Below are positions 1-10,138 of a DNA stretch of 64,000 nt, one piece after another. Made by a program: the position numbers and the translations under genes. The DNA is taken from assembly GCA_963744305.1 (NCBI GenBank), contig CAVUTF010000046.1:186001-250000 (forward strand), given 5' to 3'. The stretch's first letter is position 1. Every line of letters starts with the position of its first letter. The stretch comes from FEN-1219 sp963744305. GTDB lineage: Bacteria > Pseudomonadota > Gammaproteobacteria > Steroidobacterales > Rariloculaceae. The notes beneath the pieces were generated by a model that was given only the letters and a program-made list of their open reading frames with translations, searched no databases and was not told the DNA's origin.

Positions 1-1064
1 CATGAGCCATGCTTCCTCGCCGCGATCGGCCGCGTACCAGAACAGCAGCAACTGCCGGCCGTCGGGTGAGAACCGCAAGAACGGCTCGTTGTAGTGGCGG
101 CGCGCGGCGAACGGTGCAGGTTCGTATCGCTCGAGGTCTGCGCCCAGCGGCGTCGCGGTCCAAATGCCGAAGGAACCGTCCTCACTGCGTGCGACCGTTG
201 CCACGGTTTGCGCCGTCCCTCGTGATGTCCGCTGCAGATGCCGAGCCCGTCGGATTCGATGGCGGCCACGCGCTCGGGCGGCGCGCCGACGGGCGAGACG
301 GACCAGAGCTCCGTCCCTTCCCAAAACAGGATCTTGCCCTTCGTCGTCCACTGGGCTATCGCACGGCATCGCGTCGCGACGGGCGATCGATCTACCGGCC
401 GGCTCGTCCAAAGCTCGGATGTAGATCTGCGCCGGCTCGCCCATAGCTGCTGCGCACGACAAACGCGGTCGCGCGGCCATCCGGTGACCACACCGGGGAC
501 CATTGCTCGCCTTTTTCCACCGACCACGGCATGGTTCGGAGTGGCGGGTCGGGCGTCGCCCCCCAGAATCCAAACACCGCGGCTCCGACCATCGCGACTA
601 CAGCGGCCGTCGCGACGGCAGTCATTACAGCGAACTGCCGACCTTTTGCTTTCAACGGTAGGCCGTGAAACGGTCTCGGTATGCTCTTGCACGGTGGCTA
701 CGATCCGATCACCGTTGACGAATGCACTGGAGTCGTGCGCTCCGACACGACTACCGCGGCGATCAACCGGTATCCGCGTTTCGGAATCGTCTCGATGAAG
801 CGGGGGCCTTGCGGGTCGTCGCCAAGCGCCTTCCGGAGCTGATTGATCTTTTTGTAGACGATCCCGTCGTCGAATACGCGACCCTGCCACACCTCTCGCA
901 GCAGCTCATCGGCCGAACACGACGCGCTCGCGCGCGGTCGCGAGGTAAACGAGTAAATCCATCGCGCGAGGCTCGAGCTTGATTGATTCGCCCTCGCGCT
1001 CGAGCACGTTGAGAGCCGGTACAACCGTCCAGGCTCCGACCTTGATCCTCGTCAACTCGTTCAC
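1..1064 (-). CDS. Winged-helix membrane regulator with TolB-like propeller (CadC type), partial
   Basis: The gene runs off the left edge, so its C-terminus is missing. The first ~100 residues form an OmpR/CadC-type winged helix, seen as ELLREVWQGRVFDDG and RFIETIPKRGYRLIA. A single membrane segment follows (AVMTAVATAAVVAMVGAAVF), then beta-propeller repeats with the WSPDG motif. Such proteins carry DNA-binding and sensory halves on opposite sides of the inner membrane. The start is a GTG at 1064 in front of NELTRIKVGAW; its ribosome site is weak. At least three frame changes break the reading frame, probably sequencing errors. The target genes are unknown. The 290 bases upstream of it hold nothing I can identify. 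Confidence 0.65.
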
Positions 1065-1353
1065 CGACCTAGCACCCCGAAGCGCCGGTAGCATACCGCG
1101 ACACCTCGACGACCGCCCGCCTCCAGCTGGGCGGAGCAACGGCGATCGCACGACGACGTTCGGGCACGAAATCCTGTACTGCTTCGGCCTTCGCCACGAA
1201 TAGCGCCGTGCGCTCACATTGCACGCGGGCCGGAGGCAGCGTTAGCAGAGCGAGGCGCGCGCTTCCGGAAGAAAACGCCGCCGCCGAACCGGGCGTTACA
1301 CGCGGCGGAGAGCGAGTGGCTAAACCTCGCGACAGATACTCGGCTCTTTGACG

Positions 1354-1641
1354 CTACTCCGCCCTTTTTTGTTTGACCCGCCGCGCCGATATAACGTCGC
1401 CAAGAGACATATCGAGCGACCGGCGCAGGGCTCGCATCGTTAGCTTTACAGGCCTGCTCTTCTCGAGCTCAATGGAACGAAGTCGATCTTCGATTTCACG
1501 ATGCGCCTGCACAAGCGCATCGATCGCATCCACGATTTGTAGAACCGCGGAGGGCGGCAATTCGATCACGATTCCCTTTGACTCTGCCGCGCTGATTTCG
1601 CTGCGTAACTTGGCCGACATCTCCTGATAGTGGTTATGCAT
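1354..1641 (-). CDS. Small hypothetical helical protein
   Basis: This is an intact frame of 95 residues starting at the ATG at 1641, chosen because GGGAGG lies seven bases upstream. The protein is highly charged and predicted helical, with a basic C-terminus (SARRVKQKRAE). It has no signal peptide or membrane segment, and I recognise no family. The middle region (VDAIDALVQAHREIEDRL) could form a short coiled coil. It is a single gene between the regulator at the left edge and the DUF6152 pair. A role in binding DNA or RNA is possible from the basic tail but is only a guess. Confidence 0.5.
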   Translation of the reverse strand: MHNHYQEMSAKLRSEISAAESKGIVIELPPSAVLQIVDAIDALVQAHREIEDRLRSIELEKSRPVKLTMRALRRSLDMSLGDVISARRVKQKRAE

Positions 1642-1779
1642 GTGAGTGCCTCCCGACCATGCCTTTCTAATCCTTATTGTTAGCAGGGCTACGAAGCGGG
1701 ACTGTACATTAAAAAGGTTGCTCAAGCCACCGGCGGTCAAGCCAAAAGACGACCCTCGGTCCTTCCGAGAACACGCCGC

Positions 1780-2198
1780 TCAGGCGGGCCCGCCGCCGAA
1801 CATCGTCATTTGCGTGCCGTCGGAAAGCGTCGCGCGCAGGAAGGTGCCGCCGGGTTCGCCGCTCTTGAGCGGCGCGATCACGACCTTGATCCGATCGCCA
1901 GGCTTCAACGTGTTTTTGCTCCAACCGCGGCGCCCGAGAAAGTTCGGGCTCATCCCCTCGAGCCCCCATTTCGTGACGCTGCCGTCCTCGTTCGTGACGT
2001 TGAGCCACGTCCACGTGTGCGGATTCGTCCATTGGAACTCGACGACCTCGCCTTCGAGAGTCTTCTCGGTTTGCATGTCGAAGACGCTGAACGAGTGGTG
2101 CGCGCGAGCGAGATTTGCAACGGGCAGCAACACGATCGCAACGAACGCCGCGGCACACACTGCCGGCAGAATTCTCCGTTTGGAGACGTGCTGCTCAT
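1780..2198 (-). CDS. DUF6152 family secreted protein
   Basis: The protein has a signal peptide (AVCAAAFVAIVLLPVANLARA) cut just before HHSF, the N-terminal signature of DUF6152. The mature part has the usual EFQWTNPHTWTWLNV and LKPGDRIKVVIAPLKSG segments, and about 110 residues is normal for the family. The function is unknown; it is periplasmic or exported. The start is taken as the ATG at 2198, which overlaps the stop of the upstream gene (ATGA), so the two are translationally coupled. One base is out of register between this start and the signal peptide, likely a sequencing error. A related protein lies at 16346-16720. Confidence 0.75.
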
Positions 2199-2944
2199 TC
2201 AGGGACTTCGTGCTCGAGATTGATGCCCGCCTTGCCATCGTCGGTGGTGAAGTTGCGGTTGTTCTGCTGACAAATGTACTCGGCGATTGTCCAGTCGCGA
2301 TGCCGACCGTAGTGGCGCGTCGTGACCCACGGTTTGGCAAGCGCCTCGGGATCGTGCACCGTCGTCTCGATCTGCAGCGTGTCCGGAGCCGTGAGCCGCA
2401 TGCGCTCGACGATGCGCATCTGGTCGCTATGCTTGACGCCGAAACCGCTCAATCCGGTGTCAGTCGTGAAACCGACCGTGTCGACGACGAGCGTGTCGCC
2501 TTCCCAACGGCCGATCGAATGGCCGTTGAACGTGAGATCGGGATCTTCGGGATGCCCGCGGCCATCAGTGAAAATCTGGCGCCATTGGCTGTACGCCTCG
2601 ATGATGATCGTCACCTTGCCGGGCGTCAGCAGAAACTCGATCGGATAGGGTTGCGTCATGATGCCCGGCATGCCGTTCGGCACGCAGTTGGCGGCGGGCG
2701 TGTCCTGAATGTCTCCGCGTGCTTGCGCGTCGCGATAGGCCGCAAACCGCGCCGCGTAGGGCGGAGTCAATGACGGCTGCTCGGGCGGTCCGCCGGCGCC
2801 GCCGCCGAACGTGACTTCCCAGACGCTGCCGAAATCGGGCAGCTGCGCGATCGACGCCCAGGTGTCGCCTTGCGGCGAGGATTGCGCGAGCGACGCGTGC
2901 GCTGCGCCGAGCAGCAGTGCGGCAAGCAAGTGATGACGTTGCAT
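2195..2944 (-). CDS. Secreted protein of unknown function, DUF6152 partner
   Basis: The protein has 249 residues with a clear signal peptide (LLAALLLGAAHASLAQ). I know no biochemical function. The recognisable core is an IGRWEGDTLVVDTVGF segment followed by RIVERMRL and ALAKPWVTTRHY. The same core occurs in the lipoprotein at 62892-63775, and the start of a third member lies at the right edge. It overlaps the DUF6152 gene by four bases, so the two are one transcript. The frame is intact and the ATG start at 2944 gives the signal peptide directly. A beta-rich ligand-binding or envelope role is plausible but unproven. Confidence 0.7.
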   Translation of the reverse strand: MQRHHLLAALLLGAAHASLAQSSPQGDTWASIAQLPDFGSVWEVTFGGGAGGPPEQPSLTPPYAARFAAYRDAQARGDIQDTPAANCVPNGMPGIMTQPYPIEFLLTPGKVTIIIEAYSQWRQIFTDGRGHPEDPDLTFNGHSIGRWEGDTLVVDTVGFTTDTGLSGFGVKHSDQMRIVERMRLTAPDTLQIETTVHDPEALAKPWVTTRHYGRHRDWTIAEYICQQNNRNFTTDDGKAGINLEHEVPE

Positions 2945-3030
2945 GGTTCAGCCCATCCGCGAGTGCATCTTACCGCGTTGCGCGCAACGACGTCCGCACC
3001 CAGTTTTGCGCCGCGTCGTATACTTTCCGC

Positions 3031-3700
3031 ATGCTCCGCCGCGACGACACAGAGCTTTCCCACTCCTGGCTCGACACGGCCCTCGCGCGTTTCGCCGCCG
3101 ACAATGACGACGTGCAGCTTCCAACGCGCTCGCTGCTGGCTCGCACCGTCGCCGACCCGCCGCGCCATGCCCGCATGATCAACACGCTGTCGATGCTCGA
3201 GCACATCGGCAGCTACAAGATCATGTCGACGCAGCACGCGCCCGACATCGACGAGCCGACGCTGAAGCACATCGCGGAGGAATCCCACCACGCCTATTTC
3301 TTGAAGCGCCAGGCGGAGAAGACGGCCGCAAAACCCATGGAGTACGTGGATGCAGATCTGCTCGCGCCTGCGGCCGCGCGAATGTATTTTCAGCGGCTCG
3401 AGTGCCGCGATGGCGCGTACCCTCGCGCGGCAACGCAGCTCGCGCGCCGTGTATCTGTACATGTCGATGATCGTCGAGTTTCGCGCCCTCTGGTTTTACG
3501 GCCTCTATCAGCAGACCCTCCAGCGCGCGCAGCATGCGCTGTCGCTGAAGCGCGTGCTCGGCGAGGAGCAAAGCCATCTTGCAGACATCGCGAATCGTCT
3601 CGACATGGCGGGTGAGCTCAGCGACGCACGCACCGCCGCCTTCCTCGCGCACGAAAAAAACCTCTACAGGCGCTTCCTCGCCGCCCTCCACAGCGCCTAG
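3031..3700 (+). CDS. Ferritin-like hypothetical protein
   Basis: This protein of about 220 residues is all helical. One frame change near 3400 joins the N-terminal part (MLEHIGSYKIMSTQH, HIAEESHHAYFLKRQAEK) to the C-terminal part (YMSMIVEFRALWFYG, LGEEQSHLADI). Glu-x-x-His pairs spaced along a helical bundle suggest a ferritin-like di-iron fold. That is inference from pattern only, because I do not recognise the family. There is no signal peptide. The ATG at 3031 is the first start before the conserved part, with no clear ribosome site. Its stop codon shares a CTAG with the stop of the convergent DUF5916 gene. Confidence 0.5.
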
Positions 3701-5914
3701 AAGCGGAAGGTGTAGTTCAGCTTCGCGACGACGTCGGCCGTGGCCGAGTGGAAGTTGTCGTCGCGATCGAGGTCCTCGAGGTTGTGGTTGATCACGAAGA
3801 AGAACTCGCGACCGGCTTCCGGAATCCAGTGCAGGCGCATGTTGACGCCCATCGTCTCGCTCACGTTGTCGTACTGGATTAGGTTCACCCAAGACAGCGT
3901 CGACGAGAACACGATGTCGAAGCCCGTGGAGACGATCCGCGTCGTGAAATTGCCCTGCGGCAGCTCGATGTCGTTGATGTTGAGACCGACATTCGTGCGG
4001 AAACGAGGCGAGGGCTGCCAAGTGAAATTGCCGAACGGTCCGACTCCGCGTTCCGTCATAGAACTCGCCTTCGGTGCGCGTGATTCTGCCGGAGACTTTG
4101 CGGAAACCCGAGAACTGAATCTCGAGACCGTGCTCGTCGAACGAATAGTCGCCCGGCGGAATCACGATGCCGGGCGAAATCTCGAACGGCGTGTCGAGCA
4201 CTTCCTGCTGGAAGCTCGAGCGTCCGAACAGCACGTCGCCGGTCCGATTCGTGAGCTGGAACGGCGTGAGCCCGATGGCCTGCGATTGCAAGCCGCCGTC
4301 GAGCTTCTCGATGCGCTGGCCGTCGAGCACGAAATACAGCGACTGCCAGTAGCTGTCCCCGGCCGATGCGTGTAGGCGACGTGGCCCGAGTAGTCGCGCA
4401 CGTCGCGCCGGCTCGATGAACCCGAGCGCCGGATAGAAGTTGGCCTCGAACTCCTTGACCGAGATGCCGCCGCGAAAACGCGCGTTGCTCGGGATCGAGA
4501 GTCCGATACCGAACGCGCTGTCGTCGCCGTCGATCCCGGCCGTCTCCGACTGCTGGTACCACGCACCGGCTTCGAGTACGCGTCCACCGGGCAACCGCGA
4601 GTTGCGGTACAGGAAGTCCGCCCCCGCGAGCGAGTTGTCCACGCTCGTCAGCGGATCGCCGTCGGTGAATATGACGCCGACTGTCGACTCGCTGCCGATG
4701 CCGGCTTTCGCGCGCAGCACGGACAGCGTCGTCGCGTCGAGCTCCAAATGCTCGTCCTGCCGAATCGACAGCGCGCCGATCTCGAAGCGCCCGACGCGGC
4801 CGCTCACTTTGCCGCCGTAGTCGAGGTCTACGACCTCCCCGGCTGGCCCGAGGCCGATCCGGCGCGAGAAGAACGGCCGGCCGTTCTGCCGCTCGGCGTT
4901 GCTGATGGCGCCATTGCCGTCGCTCGCCCCGATACGCCCGAACTCGAAGATGTCGGCCTCGTGCAGGAAGAAGTCGCGCTTCTCGGGAAAGAACAGTCCA
5001 AACCGTGTGAGATTCACCTGCCGGTCGTCCACTTCCGTCGCCGAGAAATCCGTGTTGATCGTCAGGGAGCCATTCAGCGCCGGCGTGATCTTGTAGACGA
5101 GATCGAGCGACGGCTCGAAGTCCGACTCGGACTCGCCGGTCGCATACGACCGCGCATCGGTCATGCTCGCGGACGGTACGACGTCGAGGCCGATGCCCTG
5201 CTCCAGGCCCTCGAACCCTACGGCAAGCCCCGCGCTCGACGGATCCCAACGGCGGTTGCGCGTGACCCAGGCCATCTCTTCGTCGCGAAATTGGAGGCTG
5301 CGCGAGAAGTTGAGTCCCCAGGTGTCGGTGTTCGGATCAAACGAGATCGACTTGAACGGAATCTCGTACTCAGCAACCCAGCCGCCGTCGAAGCGACTGG
5401 TCTTCACGTCGAAGATCGTGTCCCAGTCGCCGTAGTACTCCGACACGTTGCGATAGAGACCATCCATCCGCACGGCGTTCGCGTTGACGCCGAAGAAATA
5501 TCCGCCGCGGCGTGTGTTGAACGGATCGATCGTCACGAAGATCGTGTCGTCGTTCGTCATCGAGCTGTTCTGCCGGAGCATGTTCGCCGTGATGTCGTCG
5601 GGATTCGTGTAGAGCTTTGCGGCGACATACAGCGCGTTGTCGTCGTACAAAAGAAGAATCTCGGTGCGCTCCGACGGCGCCGCGTACTCGATCGGGTTGA
5701 CCTGATGCAGATCGTCGATGAACGCCGCCGTCGCCCACACGGCGTCGTCGAGCACCCCGTCGATGACAGGCGGCGTCGCGGTACGGACCATGTGCACGGA
5801 TTTCTGTCCTGGATCGCGCGGCTCGGCGCTTTCCTGCGCGGACGCGCGGCCAAGCACCGCGGACAAACAAAGCAGGGCCGCGAGCACGCAGCCGTATCGA
5901 ACGTGTTCGCTCAT
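3697..5914 (-). CDS. DUF5916 family outer-membrane protein with CBM9-like domain
   Basis: The protein has about 735 residues. After a signal peptide (VLAALLCLSAVLGRASA) comes a carbohydrate-binding family 9-like domain (residues ~45-230; VIDGVLDDAVW, TIDPFNTRRGGYFFGVN). The long beta-rich DUF5916 region follows (INTDFSATEVDDRQVNL, FFPEKRDFFLHEADIF) and ends in an aromatic residue (LNYTFRF), as outer-membrane barrels do. The substrate is unknown. The ATG at 5914 was chosen because it gives the signal peptide. Frame changes near 4060 and 4390 break it, and the motifs resume each time. It stands alone between convergent and codirectional neighbours. Confidence 0.8.
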
Positions 5915-6029
5915 CCGCAACGCATGCAAAACGAAACGCGAACGATAACCGAAAGACACGCTCGTGGGACGGCCGTGCGACGCCTGCAACGCGGCGTCGA
6001 GCCTAGATTTTTGCAAAGATCGACTACGC

Positions 6030-7954
6030 TCAGCGCAGGTGCATCTTCCGCAAGAGCTCGACGAACCGCGGCTCATTCGCGAGCGGCGCGAAGCGCGGAT
6101 CCACGGCGAGGCCGCTCATGCTCGGATCGCGAATCTCGTAGCCCCGCTCGAGCGCCGCGAGCGCCGCGGGCACATCTCCCAAGCCCATGTGCACGAGCGC
6201 GAACGTACGGGGCGCGACGTAGCCTTCCCGCGCTCGCTGCTCCAGCCGCGCGAGGTACTCGAGCGCCTCGTCGCGCCGCCCGGCAAGCGCGTAGGCGTGC
6301 CCTAGCGCGCCGTCGTTGTCGCCGCTTCATGAACGCGTCGACAGCCTCTGCGTGACGGCCCGTCGTCACGTAGACGAACCCGAGATACGTCCAGTACCAC
6401 CGGGTTGCTCGGGTCGAGCTCCATCGTTTTTTTCAGCACCGCGATGCCTTCGTCGGGTCGACCGTTCAAATAGAGCGCTTGACCGAGCGCGGTGCCCCTG
6501 GCGACCGAGAGCGGATCGAGCTCGAAAGCGCGCTGCCGCTCACGAGATTCTCCGCCTGTCGCCCGGTGTTCTCGAGCAGTTGCCCGTACCAGCCGAACGT
6601 CTTCGAGCTATTCGGGCTCAAGCGCAGCGCGCGCAAGAAATGCTGCTCGCCTTCCTCCAAGCGCCAATCGTGAAACGCCGCCCAAGCGCCGAGCGCTGTG
6701 AGGCCCTCCACGGAGTCGGGATCGAGCTCGAGTGCGCGCAGCGCATGCGCGCGCATCTTCGGCGTCGCCTTCGTCAGGCGGCATGAATCCGCGATACCCG
6801 AGCGGTCCGTAGGTTCGGCGATCGCCGCGTGCGCAGGGGCGAAGTCTGGCTCGATCGCGAGCGCCCGCTCGAAGTAATCGAGCGCCCGGTGCAGGCCCGG
6901 ATCTCGTGCGCTGCTCGAAGAAGTATCGCCCCCGCAAGTACAAGTCGTAGGCTTCCGGATCGACTTCGCTCTTGCGGGCGAGCCGCGCGGTCTCCTCGGG
7001 CGTTAGGGACGCGCGAAGCTCGCGGGCGACGGTTTGCGCGATTTGCGCCTGCAGCGCGAGCACGTCGCCGAGCGGCCATCGTATTGCGCCGTCCACAGGT
7101 GCCGGTCGGTCGGCGCATGAATCAGCTGCACCGAGACGCGCACGCGATTCTCGGTCCGCAGCACCGTGCCTTCGACGATGCCGTCGACGCCGAGCTCTCG
7201 ACCGATCACGGGCATCGGCGCGGCGCTGCTCCTTGTAACGCATGATCGACTGCCGCGAAATGATTCGCAGCGAGCCCGATGCTCGCGAGCTCGCCGATCA
7301 GCGCATCCGTCATACCGTCGGAGAAGTACTCCTGCTCGGGATCGCTCGACAGATTCGCGAGCGGCAGGACCGCCAGCGATTCGATCGGCGGCGCATGCCG
7401 GAAGAGGCAGCTCGGCGATCGCGCAGTGCAACGCCGCGCGCCACTGACGAGCACGACGCCGACGGCCGCGATGCCGAGCGCAGCGCGAGCGACACGCCGC
7501 GGCGCCGCGGGAAGCGTCGGAGGCGCGCGCGTTCGCCACGGCGGCGAGCGCGCGTCCGCGAAGCACCGGCGGCGCTCGCGCGACTCATCGCTGGATCATG
7601 CGCGGGCGTCGGCGGCCGCCGCTGGCGGATTTCCTCCAGCAGCTCGCCGATGAACCGGTAGCCGCGGCGGCCCACGGTTTCGATGTATCGCGGCGCATTC
7701 GCCGAGTCGCCGAGCACGGCGCGCAGCTTGTTCGCCGCGTTGTTCAGGCCGTTGTCGAAGTCGACCACGATGTTCGGCCGGCCAGAGGCGCGCCCGCAGC
7801 TCGTCGCGGCTCACGACCTCGCCGGGTTGCTCGACGAGCACTACAAGCAGCTTCAGCGGCTTGTCTTGCAGACGCAGCGGCGGCCGCCGCGACGCAGCTC
7901 GCCCGCTTTGACGTCGAGCTCGAAGGGTCCGAAGCGAATCTTGTTATTGCTCAC
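6030..7954 (-). CDS. CadC/TolB-like winged-helix protein with TPR repeats
   Basis: The protein has about 640 residues. An N-terminal winged helix (IRFGPFELDVKAGELRR, RYIETVGRRGYRFIGEL) is followed by a membrane region and the TolB-like nucleotide-cyclase-associated segment (LAVLPLANLSSDPEQEYFSD, RVRVSVQLIHAPTDRHLW). The C-terminal half is TPR repeats (ALELDPDSVEGLTALGAW, RALRLSPNSSKTFGWYGQLL), ending in PRFVELLRKMHLR. The family consists of membrane-bound transcription regulators of unknown target. The GTG at 7954 is the only start before the winged helix. At least five frame changes interrupt it. The architecture resembles the truncated gene at the left edge, which has propeller repeats instead of TPRs. 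Confidence 0.75.
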
Positions 7955-8158
7955 ACGCAGCCTTGCAGCCGACCAGAGATCGCTCGAGCTCGATTATAGA
8001 ACCACCGGCTCGTCAAAGCCCTTTATCTCTATTTGACTCAAGCAGTTAGCGGGCGAGCGAAAATGGAGCGAAAAACAATCGCCGGGCGATGGATTGCGCG
8101 ACGCACACGCCGCAAGTTCCGCGGGTTGACTTCGCTCCAACCAAACAAGGAGACCCAC

Positions 8159-8743
8159 ATGAAGCGCATCCGCACCGCGGCGGCAGCCGCCCTGATCCTC
8201 GGTTTCACGACCTCCGCTCCCGCAACGGAGCCTTCACTCAACGGTTTGCGGTTCGGCCCCGACAGCCGATTTCTCGTCGACGTCGCTATGGACGGGCGCA
8301 CGTGGCGCCTCGATGACGGGTCGAACCCGTTCTATCCGACCTTGACCGGCAACTTCGGCCGCGGCGACAGCTTCATCGTGAGCGGCAAGATCTACATCGC
8401 GAACACGCTCCAGAGCGGCGGCGACTTCAACCGGCCGAACAATCCTGCGGGCCCGGAGCTGCCGAAAGCGATCGGCACTTGGGTATGCCGCGGCGCCTTC
8501 AACTTTGACTTCGCGGACATCGCAAATGGCGCCGCACCGCACGTCACGAGCACGCAATTTTTCTACTTCGACGACGGCACGGTGCTCATGAGCGACGGCG
8601 CCGAGGGTGGCACGACGACGTTGCGCGTGGTCGCGGGCGGCACGGGGCGCCTGCGCGGCGCCGAGGGCGAAGTCGTCGAGACTCCGCTCGGCGTGAACGA
8701 CACGAACCTGTTCAACGTGCGTTTCCGCTTCCGCATCAACTGA
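8159..8743 (+). CDS. Secreted protein, allene oxide cyclase barrel-like
   Basis: The frame is intact at 194 residues with a signal peptide (AAAAALILGFTTSAPA). The ATG at 8159 is preceded by AAGGAGA at a good distance. The C-terminal half is beta-rich and glycine-rich. Its segments VAGGTGRLRGAEGEVVET and LFNVRFRFRIN resemble the strand pattern of the allene oxide cyclase/dirigent barrel, where this region reads G-T-G-x-F-x-G-A-x-G. The assignment is by pattern and moderately sure; the substrate is unknown. The next gene, a haloperoxidase-like enzyme, lies 110 bases downstream in the same direction with its own ribosome site, so the two may share a transcript. Confidence 0.55.
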   Translation: MKRIRTAAAAALILGFTTSAPATEPSLNGLRFGPDSRFLVDVAMDGRTWRLDDGSNPFYPTLTGNFGRGDSFIVSGKIYIANTLQSGGDFNRPNNPAGPELPKAIGTWVCRGAFNFDFADIANGAAPHVTSTQFFYFDDGTVLMSDGAEGGTTTLRVVAGGTGRLRGAEGEVVETPLGVNDTNLFNVRFRFRIN

Positions 8744-8853
8744 AAAAAACCGCCGCGATCCTCATCCGCGGGACGCGCTCGACCGTAGTGACAAGCAAGG
8801 ACATCGCCCGGTGCGAACGCCGCAACAGGACAGACCGCAACCAGGAGCAACCG

Positions 8854-10128
8854 ATGTCCAGAACGTGGTTCTTCTTTGCGCTACTCGCGGGCGTCGCCTG
8901 CGGCACCGACAGCATCGATCGCACACGCGGACGTCGTGACGGATTGGAACGAAGCCGCCGCTCGACGCGATTCGCGCGCGCGGCACGCCGCCGCCCGCCG
9001 TGGCGCGCCATTTGGCGATGCTGCATGTCGCCGTTTACGACGGCGTAAACGGCATCCGCCCCACGCACGAGCCCTATCTGCTCGCGGGTCCCGCGCCGCG
9101 CGGCGCCTCCGTCGTCGCCGCGGCGAGCGCGGCCGCACACGCCGTGCTCGTCGCGCTTTATCCGGCCGATCAGCGCCGGCTTCGATACGCTTGCACGCGC
9201 AGACGCTGAGCGGGATCGCGCCCGGTGCTGCGAAGGAGGGCGGGGTCGGAGTGGGGAGAGCGAGGTCGCGGCGAGATCCTCGCAGCGCGCGCCGACGACG
9301 GCGCCGGCCGTAACCGCGCCTTGCCCGGACTCGGAGCACGCCGGGCGAATGGCGGCCGACGTTGTCGTTCGGCGGCCTCGTTAGGCCCGCGTTGCTGCCG
9401 CTGTGGGGCAAGGTCGAGCCGTTCGCCCTCGATCGCGCCGATCGCATTTCGTCCGCCGGCGCCGCCCGCGCCCCACACTCGCCGTTACGCCGCGGAGGTC
9501 AACTTCACGCGGCAGGTCGGCGGGCTCACGAGCACGGGACGCACCGCCGAGCAGACCGAGATCGCGCAGTTCTGGGGCTACGGCCCGGGCACCGCGACGC
9601 CGCCCGGACACTGGAATCAGATCGCGCAGGCCGTCGCAGCGAGCGAGGGCAACTCGCTCGCGCGAGAACGCGCGGCTGTTCGCGCTGCTGAACATCGCGC
9701 TCGCCGACGCCGCGATCGTTTCCTGGGACGCAAGTACATCTACAACTACTGGCGGCCCGATCACGGCGATCCAGCTCGCCGACACGGACGGCAACCCGGA
9801 AACGTCGCCGATCCCGCCTGGACGCCGCTGCTCGCCACGCCGCCGTTTCCCGAGTACACGTCGGGCCACAGCACGTTCAGCGGCGCGGCCGCCGTCGTGC
9901 TCGCGTCGTTCTTCGGCCGCGACCGCGTCGCGTTCGCGCGGCAGCGACGATCTGCCGGGCGTCGTGCGCTTCTACGCAGCTTTTCGGCACGCGGCGGAGG
10001 AGAGCGGCATGAGCCGCATCTACGGCGGCATCCACTTCATGTCGGCGAACGTGCAGGGGCTCTTGAGCGGCGCGCGCACCGGTCACTACGTGATGCATCA
10101 CGAGCTGCGGCCGTTGCGCCGACGCTAG
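8854..10128 (+). CDS. Vanadium-dependent haloperoxidase / PAP2 superfamily protein
   Basis: The protein has about 420 residues, exported by a signal peptide (WFFFALLAGVACG). The vanadate/phosphate pocket of the family is readable: KYIYNYWRPITA, then PPFPEYTSGHSTFSGAAA (the P-S/T-G-H element with the catalytic His), then RIYGGIHF (Arg and His ligand). It would oxidise halides with peroxide or act as a phosphatase of the same fold. CCAGGAG sits just before the ATG at 8854. At least six frame changes split the gene; all three pocket elements survive, so a working enzyme is likely. It converges with the tannase gene, ten bases away. Confidence 0.8.
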
Positions 10129-10138
10129 GACCTCGAGC

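Noticed and set aside
1541..1554. CCGCGGAGGG in the small gene at 1354-1641 as another HNH-type palindrome
   Set aside because: The left arm does not match, and such words are common in GC-rich coding DNA.
4748..6355. Long open frame of 535 codons on the plus strand across the DUF5916 gene
   Set aside because: It lies antisense to a gene with clear domains; its Arg-rich, Leu/Val-biased translation is typical of a shadow frame in GC-rich DNA.
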